Counted from the stretch's first letter, positions 38,172 to 53,000 are shown. The stretch is DNA of 64,000 nucleotides from Osmia lignaria lignaria (GCF_051020975.1 NW_027478168.1:4402001-4466000), one strand, 5' to 3'. Program-made: numbers and translations. Notes: generated by a model from the letters alone, not told the origin.

Positions 38172-38492
38172 AACATAAAAAGTAGGAAACTTAATTCTCT
38201 ACAAAAAAGGTCTCTCAACATTTTGCCATTGCTCGCTTCGTTTCCGAGATATTTGCAGATTTATCTCAAGGGAAGGGGCCTAACGGACATATTTCGAGAT
38301 ATTTCTTCTTCTTGTTGTTCTTCTTCTGCACAGCTAAGCTGGAAGTAGCATTTCAGCTCGCAATAGTGCAGAGTTATCTCAAAGAGAGGGGCCACGGTGT
38401 TTCTGTATCTCTATTATGTTGGTGCGGCTTCGGAACTTTTAAATATCTCGATATATCTCGAAAACTACGCTTCTGATCAAAAAATATCATAG
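38172..38492 (+). repeat. 321-bp monomer (GCATTTCAGC), occurrence 2
   Basis: Carries the same one-base loss and substitution as the monomer at 34988, as expected from the 10-monomer duplication. Confidence 0.87.
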
Positions 38493-40102
38493 AACATAAA
38501 TTGTAGGAAACATAATTCTCTACAAAAAACGTCTCTTATCGTTTTGCCATAGCTCGCTTCGTTTCCGAGACATTTGCAGATTCAGCTCAAAGGAACTGGC
38601 CTGACGGACATATTTCGAGATACTTCTTCTTCTTGTTGTTCTTCTTCTGCACAGCTAAGCTGGAAGTGGCATTTGCAGCTCGCAATAGTGCAGAGTTATC
38701 TCAAAGAGAGGGGCCACGGTGTTTCTGTATCTCTATTATGTTGGTGCGGCTTCGGAACTTTTAAATATCTTGATATATCTCGAGAACTACGCATCTGATC
38801 AAAAAATATCATAGAAGATAAAAAGTAAGAAACTTAATTCTCTACAAAAAAGGTCTATTAACATTTTGCCATAGCTCGCTTCGTTTCCGAGATATTTGCA
38901 GATTTCTCTCAAGGGAAGGGGCCTGACGGACATATTTCGAGATATTTCTTCTTCTTGTTGTTCTTCTTCTGCCCAGCTAAGCTGGAAGTGGCATTTGCGG
39001 CTCGCACTAGTGCAGAGTTATCTCAAAGAAAGGGGCCACGGTGTTTCTGTATCTCTATTATGTTGCTGCGGCTTCGGAACTTTTAAATATCTCGATATAT
39101 CTCGAAAACTACGCTTCTGATCAAAAAATATCATAGAACATAAATTGTAGGAAACATAATTCTCTACAAAAAACGTCTCTTAACATTTTGCCATAGCTCG
39201 CTTTGTTTCCGAGATATTTGCAGATTCAGCTCAAAGGAACTGGCCTGACGGACATATTTCGAGATATTTCTTCTTCTTGTTGTTCTTCTTCTGCACAGCT
39301 AAGCTGGAAGTGGCATTTGCAGCTCGCAATAGTGCAGAGTTATCTCAAAGAAAGGGGCCACGGTGTTTCTGTATCTCTATTATGTTGGTGCGGCTTCGGA
39401 ACTTTTAAATATCTTGATATATCTCGAGAACTACGCATCTGATCAAAAAATATCATAGAACATAAAAAGTAGGAAACTTAATTCTCTACAAAAAAGGTCT
39501 CTTAACATTTTGCCATAGCTCGCTTCGTTTCCGAGATATTTGCACATATATCTCAAGGGAAGGGGCCTAACGGACATATTTCGAGATATTTCTTCTTCTT
39601 GTTGTTCTTGTTCTGCACAGCTAAACTGGAAGTGGCATTTCCAGCTCGCAATAGTGCAGAGTTATCTCAAAGAGAGGGGCCACGGTGTTTCTGTATCTCT
39701 ATTATGTTGGTGCGGCATCGGAACTTTTAAATATCTTGATATATCTCGAGAACTACGCATCTGATCAAAAAATATCATAGAACATAAATTGTAGGAAACA
39801 TAATTCTCTACAAAAAACGTCTCTTAACATTTTGCCATAGCTCGCTTCGTTTCCGAGATATTTGCAGATTCAGCTCAAAGGAACTGGCCTGACGGACATA
39901 TTTCGAGATATTTCTTCTTCTTGTTGTTCTTCTTCTGCACAGCTAAGCTGGAGGTGGCATTTGCGGCTCGCACTAGTGCAGAGTTATCTCAAAGAAAGGG
40001 GCCACGGTGTTTCTGTATCTCTATTATGTTGGTGCGGCTTCGGAACTTTTAAATATCTTGATATATCTCGAGAACTGCGCATCTGATCAAAAAATATCAT
40101 AG

Positions 40103-43100
40103 AACATAAAAAGTAGGAAACTTAATTCTCTACAAAAAAGGTCTCTTAACATTTTGCCATAGCTCGCTTCGTTTCCGAGATATTTGCAGATTTATCTCAA
40201 GGGAAGGGGCCTAACGGACATATTTCGTGATATTTCTTCTTCTTGTTGTTCTTCTTCTGCACAGCTAAACTGGAAGTGGCATTTCCAGCTCGCAATAGTG
40301 CAGAGTTATCTCAAAGAAAGGGGCCACGGTGTTTCTGTATCTCTATTATGTTGGTGCGGCTTCGGAACTTTTAAATATCTTGATATATCTCGAGAACTAC
40401 GCATCTGATCAAAAAATATCATAGAACATAAAAAGTAGGAAACTTAATTCTCTACAAAAATGGTCTCTTAACATTTTGCCATAGCTCGCTTCGTTTCCGA
40501 GATATTTGCACATTTATCTCAAGGGAAGGGGCCTAACGGACATATTTCGAGATATTTCTTCTTCTTGTTGTTCTTCTTCTGCACAGCTAAACTGGAAGTG
40601 GCATTTCCAGCTCGCAATAGTGCAGAGTTATCTCAAAGAAAGGAGCCACGGTGTTTCTGTATCTCTATTATGTTGGTGCGGCTTCGGAACTTTTAAATAT
40701 CTTGATATATCTCGAGAACTACGCATCTGATCAAAAAATATCATAGAACATAAAAAGTAGGAAACTTAATTCTCTACAAAAAAGGTCTCTTAACATTTTG
40801 CCATAGCTCGCTTCGTTTCCGAGATATTTGCAGATTTATCTCAAGGGAAGGGGCCTGACGGACATATTTCGAGATATTTCTTCTTCTTGTTGTTCTTCTT
40901 CTGCACAGCTAAGCTGGAAGTGGCATTTGCGGCTCGCACTAGTGCAGAGTTATCTCAAAGAAAGGGGCCACGGTGTTTCTGTATCTCTATTATGTTGGTG
41001 CGGCTTCGGAACTTTTAAATATCTTGATATATCTCGTGAACTGCGCATCTGATCAAAAAATATCATAGAACATAAAAAGTAGGAAACTTAATTCTCTACA
41101 AAAAAGGTCTCTTAACATTTTGCCATAGCTCTCTTCGTTTCCGAGATATTTGCAGATTTATCTCAAGGGAAGGGGCCTAACGGACATATTTCGAAATATT
41201 TCTGCTTCTTGTTGTTCTTCTTCTGCACAGCTAAACTGGAAGTGGCATTTCCAGCTCGCAATAGTGCAGAGTTATCTCAAAGAGAGGGGCCACGGTGTTT
41301 CTGTATCTCTATTATGTTGGTGCGGCTTCGGAAGTTTTAAATATCTTGATATATCTCGAGAACTACGCATCTGATCAAAAAATATCATAGAAGATAAAAA
41401 GTAGGAAACTTAATTCTCTACAAAAAAGGTCTCTTAACATTTTGCCATAGCTCGCTTCGTTTCCGAGATATTTGCAGATTTATCTCAAGGGAAGGGGCCT
41501 GACGGACATATTTCGAGATATTTCTTCTTCTTGTTGTGCTTCTTCTGCACAGCTAAACTGGAAGTGGCATTTCCAGCTCGCAATAGTGCAGAGTTATCTC
41601 AAAGAGAGGGGCCACGGTGTTTCTGTATCCCTATTATGTTTGTGCGGCTTCGGAACTTTTAAATATCTTGATATATCTCGAGAACTACGCATCTGATCAA
41701 AAAATATCATAGAACATAAAAAGTAGGAAACTTAATTCTCTACAAAAAAGGTCTCTTAACATTTTGCCATAGCTCGCTTCGTTTCCGAGATATTTGCAGA
41801 TTCAGCTCAAAGGAACTGGCCTGACGGACATATTTCGAGATATTTCTTCTTCTTGTTGTTCTTCTTCTGCACAGCTAAGCTGGAAGTGGCATTTGCAGCT
41901 CGCAATAGTGCAGAGTTATCTCAAAGAAAGGGGCCACGGTGTTTCTGTATCTCTATTATGTTGGTGCGGCTTCGGAACTTTTAAATATCTTGATATATCT
42001 CGAGAACTACGCATCTGATCAAAAAATATCATAGAACATAAAAAGTAGGAAACTTAATTCTCTACAAAAAAGGTCTCTTAACATTTTGCCATAGCTCGCT
42101 TCGTTTCCGAGATATTTGCACATATATCTCAAGGGAAGGGGCCTAACGGACATATTTCGAGATATTTCTTCTTCTTGTTGTTCTTGTTCTGCACAGCTAA
42201 ACTGGAAGTGGCATTTCCAGCTCGCAATAGTGCAGAGTTATCTCAAAGAGAGGGGCCACGGTGTTTCTGTATCTCTATTATGTTGGTGCGGCTTCGGAAC
42301 TTTTAAATATCTTGATATATCTCGAGAACTACGCATCCGATCAAAAAATATCATAGAAGATAAATAGTAGGAAACTTAATTCTCTACAAAAAAGGTCTCT
42401 TAACATTTTGCCATAGCTCGCTTCGTTTCCGAGATATTTGCAGATTTATCTCAAGGGAAGGGGCCTGACGGACATATTTCGAGATATTTCTTCTTCTTAT
42501 TGTGCTTCTTCTGCACAGCTAAACTGGAAGTGGCATTTCCAGCTCGCAATAGTGCAGAGTTATCTCAAAGAGAGGGGCCACGGTGTTTCTGTATCCCTAT
42601 TATGTTTGTGCGGCTTCGGAACTTTTAAATATCTTGATATATCTCGAGAACTACGCTTCTGATCAAAAAATATCATAGAACATAAAAAGTAGGAAACTTA
42701 ATTGTCTACAAAAAAGGTCTCTTAACATTTTGCCATAGCTCGCTTCGTTTCCGAGATATTTGCAGATTTATCTCAAGGGAAGGGGCCTAACGGACATATT
42801 TCGAGATATTTCTGCTTCTTGTTGTTCTCCTTCTGCACAGCTAAACTGGAAGTGGCATTTCCAGCTCGCAATAGTGCAGAGTTATCTCAAAGAGAGGGGC
42901 CACGGTGTTTCTGTATCCCTATTATGTTGGTGCGGCTTCGGAACTTTTAAATATCTCGATATATCTCGAAAACTACGCTTCTGATCAAAAAATATCATAG
43001 AACATAAATTGTAGGAAACATAATTCTCTACAAAAAACGTCTCTTAACATTTTGCCATAGCTCGCTTCGTTTCCGAGATATTTGCAGATTCAGCTCAAGG

Positions 43101-46100
43101 GAAGGGGCCTAACGGACATATTTCGAGATATTTCTTCTTCTTGTTGTTCTTCTTCTGCACAGCTAAGCTGGAAGTGGCATTTGCAGCTCACAATAGTGCA
43201 GAGTTATCTCAAAGAAAGGGGCCACGGTGTTTCTGTATCTCTATTATGTTGGTGCGGCTTCGGAACTTTTAAATATCTTGATATATCTCGAGAACTACGC
43301 ATCTGATCAAAAAATATCATAGAACATAAAAAGTAGGAAACTTAATTCTCTACAAAAAAGGTCTCTTAACATTTTTCCATAGCTCGCTTCGTTTCCGAGA
43401 TATTTGCACATATATCTCAAGGGAAGGGGCCTAACGGACATATTTCGAGATATTTCTTCTTCTTGTTGTTCTTGTTCTGCACAGCTAAACTGGAAGTGGC
43501 ATTTCCAGCTCGCAATAGTGCAGAGTTATCTCAAAGAGAGGGGCCACGGTGTTTCTGTATCTCTATTATGTTGGTGCGGCATCGGAACTTTTAAATATCT
43601 TGATATATCTCGAGAACTACGCATCTGATCAAAAAATATCATAGAACATAAATTGTAGGAAACATAATTCTCTACAAAAAACGTCTCTTAACATTTTGCC
43701 ATAGCTCGCTTCGTTTCCGAGATATTTGCAGATTCAGCTCAAAGGAACTGGCCTGACGGACATATTTCGAGATATTTCTTCTTCTTGTTGTTCTTCTTCT
43801 GCACAGCTAAGCTGGAGGTGGCATTTGCGGCTCGCACTAGTGCAGAGTTATCTCAAAGAAAGGGGCCACGGTGTTTCTGTATCTCTATTATGTTGGTGCG
43901 GCTTCGGAACTTTTAAATATCTCGATATATCTCGAAAACTACGCTTCTGATCAAAAAATATCATAGAACATAAATTGTAGGAAACATAATTCTCTACAAA
44001 AAAGGTCTCTTAACATTTTGCCATAGCTCTCTTCGTTTCCGAGATATTTGCAGATTTATCTCAAGGGAAGGGGCCTGACGGACATATTTCGAGATATTTC
44101 TTCTTCTTGTTGTTCTTCTTCTGCACAGCTAAGCTGGAAGTGGCATTTGCAGCTCGCAATAGTGCAGAGTTATCTCAAAGAAAGGGGCCACGGTGTTTTT
44201 GTATCTCTATTATGTTGGTGCGGCTTCGGAACTTTTAAATATCTTGATATATCTCGAGAACTGCGCATCTGATCAAAAAATATCATAGAACATAAAAAGT
44301 AGGAAACTTAATTCTCTACAAAAAAGGTCTCTTAACATTTTGCCATAGCTCGCTTCGTTTCCGAGATATTTGCAGATTTATCTCAAGGGAAGGGGCCTAA
44401 CGGACATATTTCGTGATATTTCTTCTTCTTGTTGTTCTTCTTCTGCACAGCTAAACTGGAAGTGGCATTTCCAGCTCGCAATAGTGCAGAGTTATCTCAA
44501 AGAAAGGGGCCACGGTGTTTCTGTATCTCTATTATGTTGGTGCGGCTTCGGAACTTTTAAATATCTTGATATATCTCGAGAACTACGCATCTGATCAAAA
44601 AATATCATAGAACATAAAAAGTAGGAAACTTAATTCTCTACAAAAATGGTCTCTTAACATTTTGCCATAGCTCGCTTCGTTTCCGAGATATTTGCAGATT
44701 TATCTCAAGGGAAGGGGCCTAACGGACATATTTCGAGATATTTCTTCTTCTTGTTGTTCTTCTTCTGCACAGCTAAACTGGAAGTGGCATTTCCAGCTCG
44801 CAATAGTGCAGAGTTATCTCAAAGAAAGGAGCCACGGTGTTTCTGTATCTCTATTATGTTGGTGCGGCTTCGGAACTTTTAAATATCTTGATATATCTCG
44901 AGAACTACGCATCTGATCAAAAAATATCATAGAACATAAATTGTAGGAAACATAATTCTCTACAAAAAACGTCTCTTAACATTTTGCCATAGCTCGCTTC
45001 GTTTCCGAGATATTTGCAGATTCAGCTCAAAGGAACTGGCCTGACGGACATATTTCGAGATATTTCTTCTTCTTGTTGTTCTTCTTCTGCACAGCTAAGC
45101 TGGAGGTGGCATTTGCGGCTCGCACTAGTGCAGAGTTATCTCAAAGAAAGGGGCCACGGTGTTTCTGTATCTCTATTATGTTGGTGCGGCTTCGGAACTT
45201 TTAAATATCTCGATATATCTCGAAAACTACGCTTCTGATCAAAAAATATCATAGAACATAAATTGTAGGAAACATAATTCTCTACAAAAAAGGTCTCTTA
45301 ACATTTTGCCATAGCTCTCTTCGTTTCCGAGATATTTGCAGATTTATCTCAAGGGAAGGGGCCTGACGGACATATTTCGAGATATTTCTTCTTCTTGTTG
45401 TTCTTCTTCTGCACAGCTAAGCTGGAAGTGGCATTTGCAGCTCGCAATAGTGCAGAGTTATCTCAAAGAAAGGGGCCACGGTGTTTCTGTATCTCTATTA
45501 TGTTGGTGCGGCTTCGGAACTTTTAAATATCTTGATATATCTCGAGAACTACGCATCTGATCAAAAAATATCATAGAAGATAAAAAGTAGGAAACTTAAT
45601 TCTCTACAAAAAAGGTCTCTTAACATTTTGCCATAGCTCGCTTCGTTTCCGAGATATTTGCAGATTCAGCTCAAAGGAACTGGCCTGACGGACATATTTC
45701 GAGATATTTCTTCTTCTTGTTGTTCTTCATCTGCACAGCTAAGCTGGAAGTGGCATTTGCAGCTCGCAATAGTGCAGAGTTATCTCAAAGAAAGGGGCCA
45801 CGGTGTTTTTGTATCTCTATTATGTTGGTGCGGCTTCGGAACTTTTAAATATCTTGATATATCTCGAGAACTGCGCATCTGATCAAAAAATATCATAGAA
45901 CATACAAAGTAGGAAACTTAATTCTCTACAAAAAAGGTCTCTTAACATTTTGCCATAGCTCGCTTCGTTTCCGAGATATTTGCAGATTTATCTCAAGGGA
46001 AGGGGCCTAACGGACATATTTCGTGATATTTCTTCTTCTTGTTGTTCTTCTTCTGCACAGCTAAACTGGAAGTGGCATTTCCAGCTCGCAATAGTGCAGA

Positions 46101-46220
46101 GTTATCTCAAAGAAAGGGGCCACGGTGTTTCTGTATCTCTATTATGTTGGTGCGGCTTCGGAACTTTTAAATATCTTGATATATCTCGAGAACTACGCAT
46201 CTGATCAAAAAATATCATAG
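40103..46220 (+). repeat. Mosaic region of mixed subfamilies
   Basis: Monomers 125-143 mix the CGTGATAT, GATTCAGCTC, GCACATATATC and AAGGAGCCAC forms. Local echoes include TTGTGCTTC with TTTGTGCGG monomers at 41391 and 42357 (966 bp apart) and GTGTTTTTGTATC at 44195 and 45805 (1610 bp apart). The pair CGTGATAT monomer then AAGGAGCCAC monomer occurs at 40103 and 44289, both with AAAAATGGTC between them. Confidence 0.8.
42035..42356 (+). repeat. Monomer lacking the TGATCA stop word
   Basis: GCATCTGATC reads GCATCCGATC near 42337. This removes the TGATCA word found in nearly all other copies and lets the 74-codon frame run 9 codons further. Confidence 0.8.
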
Positions 46221-49118
46221 AACATAAAAAGTAGGAAACTTAATTCTCTACAAGAAAGGTCTCTTAACATTTTGCCATAACTCTCTTCGTTTCCGAGATA
46301 TTTCCAGATTTATCCCAAGGGAAGGGGCCTGACGGACATATTTCGAGATATTTCTTCTTCTTGTTGTTCTTCTTCTGCACAGCTAAGCTGGAAGTGGCAT
46401 TTGCAGCTCGCAATAGTGCAGAGTTATCTCAAAGAAAGGGGCCACGGTGTTTCTGTATCTCTATTATGTTGGTGCGGCTTCGGAACTTTTAAATATCTTG
46501 ATATATCTCGTGAACTGCGCATCTGATCAAAAAATATCATAGAACATAAAAAGGAGGAAACTTAATTCTCTACAAAAAAGGTCTCTTAACATTTTGCCAT
46601 AGCTCGCTTCGTTTCCGAGATATTTGCAGATTTATCTCAAGGGAAGGGGCCTAACGGACATATTTCGTGATATTTCTTCTTCTTGTTGTTCTTCTTCTGC
46701 ACAGCTAAACTGGAAGTGGCATTTCCAGCTCGCAATAGTGCAGAGTTATCTCAAAGAGAGGGGCCACGGTGTTTCTGTATCTCTATTATGTTGGTGCGGC
46801 TTCGGAACTTTTAAATATCTTGATATATCTCGAGAACTACGCATCTGATCAAAAAATATTACAGAAGATAAAAAGTAGGAAACTTAATTCTCTACAAAAA
46901 AGGTCTCTTAACATTTTGCCATAGCTCGCTTCGTTTCCGAGATATTTGCAGATTCAGCTCAAAGGAACTGGCCTGACGGACATATTTCGAGATATTTCTT
47001 CTTCTTGTTGTTCTTCATCTGCACAGCTAAGCTGGAAGTGGCATTTGCAGCTCGCAATAGTGCAGAGTTATCTCAAAGAAAGGGGCCACGGTGTTTCTGT
47101 ATCTCTATTATGTTGGTGCGTCTTCGGAACTTTTAAATATCTTGATATATCTCGAGAACTGCGCATCTGATCAAAAAATATCATAGAACATAAAAAGTAG
47201 GAAACTTAATTCTCTACAAAAAAGGTCTCTTAACATTTTGCCATAGCTCGCTTCGTTTCCGAGATATTTGCAGATTTATCTCAAGGGAAGGGGCCTAACG
47301 GACATATTTCGTGATATTTCTTCTTCTTGTTGTTCTTCTTCTGCACAGCTAAACTGGAAGTGGCATTTCCAGCTCGCAATAGTGCAGAGTTATCTCAAAG
47401 AAAGGGGCCACGGTGTTTCTGTATCTCTATTATGTTGGTGCGGCTTCGGAACTTTTAAATATCTTGATATATCTCGAGAACTACGCATCTGATCAAAAAA
47501 TATCATAGAACATAAAAAGTAGGAAACTTAATTCTCTACAAAAATGGTCTCTTAACATTTTGCCATAGCTCGCTTCGTTTCCGAGATATTTGCAGATTTA
47601 TCTCAAGGGAAGGGGCCTAACCGACATATTTCGAGATATTTCTTCTTCTTGTTGTTCTTCTTCTGCACAGCTAAACTGGAAGTGGCATTTCCAGCTCGCA
47701 ATAGTGCAGAGTTATCTCAAAGAAAGGAGCCACGGTGTTTCTGTATCTCTATTATGTTGGTGCGGCTTCGGAACTTTTAAATATCTTGATATATCTCGAG
47801 AACTACGCATCTGATCAAAAAATATCATAGAACATAAAAAGTAGGAAACTTAATTCTCTACAAAAAAGGTCTCTTAACATTTTGCCATAGCTCGCTTCGT
47901 TTCCGAGATATTTGCAGATTTATCTCAAGGGAAGGGGCCTGACGGACATATTTCGAGATATTTCTTCTTCTTGTTGTTCTTCTTCTGCACAGCTAAGCTG
48001 GAAGTGGCATTTGCGGCTCGCACTAGTGCAGAGTTATCTCAAAGAAAGGGGCCACGGTGTATCTGTATCTCTATTATGTTGGTGCGGCTTCGGAACTTTT
48101 AAATATCTTGATATATCTCGAGAACTACGCATCTGATCAAAAAATATCATAGTACATGAAAAGTAGGAAACTTAATTCTCTACAGAAAAGGTCTCTTAAC
48201 ATTTTGCCATAACTCTCTTCGTTTCCGAGATATTTCCAGATTTATCTCAAGGGAAGGGGCCTGACGGACATATTTCGAGATATTTCTTCTTCTTGTTGTT
48301 CTTCTTCTGCACAGCTAAGCTGGAAGTGGCATTTCCAGCTCGCAATAGTGCAGAGTTATCTCAAAGAAAGGAGCCACGGTGTTTCTGTATCTCTATTATG
48401 TTGGTGCGGCTTCGGAACTTTTAAATATCTTGATATATCTCGAGAACTACGCATCTGATCAAATAATATCATAGAACATAAAAAGTAGGAAACTTAATTC
48501 TCTACAAAAAAGGTCTCTTAACATTTTGCCATAGCTCGCTTCGTTTCCGAGATATTTGCAGATTTATCTCAAGGGAAGGGGCCTGACGGACATATTTCGA
48601 GATATTTCTTCTTCTTGTTGTTCTTCATCTGCACAGCTAAGCTGGAAGTGGCATTTGCGGCTCGCACTAGTGCAGAGTTATCTCAAAGAAAGGGGCCACG
48701 GTGTTTCTGTATCTCTATTATGTTGGTGCGGCTTCGGAACTTTTAAATATCTTGATATATCTCGAGAACTACGCATCTGATCAAAAAATATCATAGAACA
48801 TAAAAAGTAGGAAACTTAATTCTCTACAAAAAAGGTCTCTTAACATTTTGCCATAGCTCGCTTCGTTTCCGAGATATTTGCAGATTTATCTCAAGGGAAG
48901 GGGCCTGACGGACATATTTCGAGATATTTCTTCTTCTTGTTGTTCTTCTTCTGCACAGCTAAGCTGGAAGTGGCATTTGCGGCTCGCACTAGTGCAGAGT
49001 TATCTCAAAGAAAGGGGCCACGGTGTTTCTGTATCTCTATTATGTTGGCGCGGCTTCGGAACTTTTAAATATCTTGATATATCTCGAGAACTACGCATCT
49101 GATCAAAAAATATCATAG

Positions 49119-50084
49119 TACATGAAAAGTAGGAAACTTAATTCTCTACAGAAAAGGTCTCTTAACATTTTGCCATAACTCTCTTCGTTTCCGAGATATT
49201 TCCAGATTTATCTCAAGGGAAGGGGCCTGACGGACATATTTCGAGATATTTCTTCTTCTTGTTGTTCTTCTTCTGCACAGCTAAGCTGGAAGTGGCATTT
49301 GCAGCTCGCAATAGTGCAGAGTTATCTCAAAGAAAGGGGCCACGGTGTTTCTGTATCTCTATTATGTTGGTGCGGCTTCGGAACTTTTAAATATCTTGAT
49401 ATATCTCGAGAACTACGTATCTGATCAAAAAATATCGTAGAACATGAAAAGTAGGAAACTTAATTCTCTACAAAAAAGGTCTCTTAACATTTTGCCATAA
49501 CTCTCTTCGTTTCCGAGATATTTCCAGATTTATCTCAAGGGAAGGGGCCTGACGGACATATTTCGAGATATTTCTTCTTCTTGTTGTTCTTCTTCTGCAC
49601 AGCTACGCTGGAAGTGGCATTTGCAGCTCGCAATAGTGCAGAGTTATCTCAAAGAAAGGGGCCACGGTGTTTCTGTATCTCTATTATGTTGGTGCGGCTT
49701 CGGAACTTTTAAATATCTTGATATATCTCGAGAACTACGTATCTGATCAAAAAATATCGTAGAACATGAAAAGTAGGAAACTTAATTCTCTACAAGAAAG
49801 GTCTCTTAACATTTTGCCATAACTCTCTTCGTTTCCGAGATATTTCCAGATTTATCTCAAGGGAAGGGGCCTGACGGACATATTTCGAGATATTTCTTCT
49901 TCTTGTTGTTCTTCTTCTGCACAGCTAAGCTGGAAGTGGCATTTGCAGCTCGCAATAGTGCAGAGTTATCTCAAAGAAAGGGGCCACGGTGTTTCTGTAT
50001 CTCTATTATGTTGGTGCGGCTTCGGAACTTTTAAATATCTTGATATATCTCGTGAACTGCGCATCTGATCAAAAAATATCATAG
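49119..50084 (+). repeat. Run of three TTTCCAG-subfamily monomers
   Basis: Three adjacent monomers share CATAACTCTCTTCG and TTTCCAGATTTATC, with a CATGAAAAGTAGG leader. They differ in the ACGTATC and CGTGAACTGCGC ends. This is a local homogeneous run. Confidence 0.85.
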
Positions 50085-53000
50085 AACATAAAAAGGAGGA
50101 AACTTAATTCTCTACAAAAAAGGTCTCTTAACATTTTGCCATAGCTCGCTTCGTTTCCGAGATATTTGCAGATTTATCTCAAGGGAAGGGGCCTAACGGA
50201 CATATTTCGTGATATTTCTTCTTCTTGTTGTTCTTCTTCTGCACAGCTAAACTGGAAGTGGCATTTCCAGCTCGCAATAGTGCAGAGTTATCTCAAAGAA
50301 AGGGGCCACGGTGTTTCTGTATCTCTATTATGTTGGTGCGGCTTCGGAACTTTTAAATATCTTGATATATCTCGAGAACTACGCATCTGATCAAAAAATA
50401 TCATAGAACATAAAAAGTAGGAAACTTAATCCTCTACAAAAAAGGTCTCTTAACATTTTGCCATAGCTCGCTTCGTTTCCGAGATATTTGCAGATTTATC
50501 TCAAGGGAAGGGTCCTAACGGACATATTTCGAGATATTTCTTCTTCTTGTTGTTCTTCTTCTGCACAGCTAAACTGGAAGTGGCATTTCCAGCTCGCAAT
50601 AGTGCAGAGTTATCTCAAAGAAAGGAGCCACGGTGTTTCTGTATCTCTATTATGTTGGTGCGGCTTCGGAACTTTTAAATATCTTGATATATCTCGAGAA
50701 CTACGCATCTGATCAAATAATATCATAGAACATAAAAAGTAGGAAACTTAATTCTCTACAAAAAAGGTCTCTTAACATTTTGCCATAGCTCGCTTCGTTT
50801 CCGAGATATTTGCAGATTTATCTCAAGGGAAGGGGCCTGACGGACATATTTCGAGATATTTCTTCTTCTTGTTGTTCTTCTTCTGCACAGCTAAGCTGGA
50901 AGTGGCATTTGCGGCTCGCACTAGTGCAGAGTTATCTCAAAGAAAGGGGCCACGGTGTTTCTGTATCTCTATTATGTTGGTGCGGCTTCGGAACTTTTAA
51001 ATATCTTGATATATCTCGAGAACTACGCATCTGATCAAAAAATATCATAGAACATAAAAAGTAGGAAACTTAATTCTCTACAAAAAAGGTCTCTTAACAT
51101 TTTGCCATAGCTCGCTTCGTTTCCGAGATATTTGCAGATTTATCTCAAGGGAAGGGGCCTAACGGACATATTTCGAGATATTTCTTCTTCTTGTTGTTCT
51201 TCTTCTGCACAGCTAAACTGGAAGTGGCATTTCCAGCTCGCAATAGTGCAGAGTTATCTCAAAGAAAGGACCCACGGTGTTTCTGTATCTCTATTATGTT
51301 GGTGCGGCTTCGGAACTTTTAAATATCTTGATATATCTCGAGAACTACGCATCTGATCAAAAAATATCATAGAACATAAAAAGTAGGAAACTTAATTCTC
51401 TACAAAAAAGGTCTCTTAACATTTTGCCATAGCTCGCTTCGTTTCCGAGATATTTGCAGATATATCTCAAGGGAAGGGGCCTGACGGACATATTTCGAGA
51501 TATTTCTTCTTCTTGTTGTTCTTCTTCTGCACAGCTAAGCTGGAAGTGGCATTTACAGCTCGCAATAGTGCAGAGATATCTCAAACAAAGGGGCCACGGT
51601 GTTTCTGTATCTCTATTATGTTGGTGCGGCTTCGCAACTTTTAAATATCTTGATATATCTCGAGAACTACGCATCTGATCAAAAAATATCATAGAGCATA
51701 AAAAGTAGGAAACTTAATTCTCTACAAAAAAGGTCTCTTAACATTTTGCCATAGCTCGCTTCGTTTCCGAGATATTTGCAGATTCAGCTCAAAGGAACTG
51801 GCCTGACGGACATATTTCGAGATATTTCTTCTTCTTGTTGTTCTTCTTCTGCACAGCTAAGCTGGAGGTGGCATTTGCGGCTCGCACTAGTGCAGAGTTA
51901 TCTCAAAGAAAGGGGCCACGGTGTTTCTGTATCTCTATTATGTTGGTGCGGCTTCGGAACTTTTAAATATCTCGATATATCTCGAGAACTACGCATCTGA
52001 TCAAAAAATATCATAGAACATAAAAAGTAGGAAACTTAATTCTCTACAAAAAAGGTCTCTCAACATTTTGCCATAGCTCGCTTCGTTTCCGAGATATTTG
52101 CACATATATCTCAAGGGAAGGGGCCTAACGGACATATTTCGAGATATTTCTTCTTCTTGTTGTTCTTGTTCTGCACAGCTGAACTGGAAGTGGCATTTCC
52201 AGCTCGCAATAGTGCAGAGTTATCTCAAAGAGAGGGGCCACGGTGTTTCTGTATCTCTATTATGTTGGTGCGGCGTCGGAACTTTTAAATATCTTGATAT
52301 ATCTCGAGAACTACGCATCTGATCAAAAAATATCATAGAACATAAAAAGTAGGAAACTTAATTCTCTACAAAAAAGGTCTCTTAACATTTTGCCATAGCT
52401 CGCTTCGTTTCAGAGATATTTGCAGATTCAGCTCAAAGGAACTGGCCTGACGGACATATTTCGAGATATTTCTTCTTCTTGTTGTTCTTCCTCTGCACAG
52501 CTAAGCTGGAAGTGGCATTTGCAGCTCGCAATAGTGCAGAGTTATCTCAAAGAAAGGGGCCACGGTGTTTCTGTATCTCTATTATGTTGGTGCGGCTTCG
52601 GAACTTTTAAATATCTCGATATATCTCGAAAACTACGCTTCTGATCAAAAAATATCATAGAACATAAATTGTAGGAAACATAATTCTCTACAAAAAAGGA
52701 CTCTTAACATTTTGCCATAGCTCGCTTCGTTTCCGAGATATTTGCAGATATATCTCAAGGGAAGGGGCCTGACGGACATATTTCGAGATATTTCTTCTTC
52801 TTGTTGTTCTTCTTCTGCACAGCTAAACTGGAAGTGGCATTTGCAGCTCGCAATAGTGCAGAGTTATCTCAAAGAAAGGGGCCACGGTGTTTCTGTATCT
52901 CTATTATGTTGGTGCGGCTTCGGAACTTTTAAATATCTCGATATATCTCGAAAACTACGCTTCTGATCAAAAAATATCATAGAACATAAATTGTAGGAAA

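Larger units (their letters stand above)
36921..40104 (+). repeat. 10-monomer block (3184 bp), copy B
   Basis: This repeats every marker of copy A in order. Homology may extend to 40188, where the next monomer has GCAGATTTA in place of GCACATTTA. The breakpoint is thus confined to about 84 bp (36921-37004) of homologous sequence. Confidence 0.92.

Noticed and set aside
51357..51692. Minus-strand open frames of 76-111 codons (also 14579-14809, 20053-20283, 55221-55556, 56614-56844, 57797-58132, 61339-61674)
   Set aside because: They are the antisense of the same monomer, running across a monomer boundary. They exist only in copies where scattered variants remove stops; adjacent monomers lack them.
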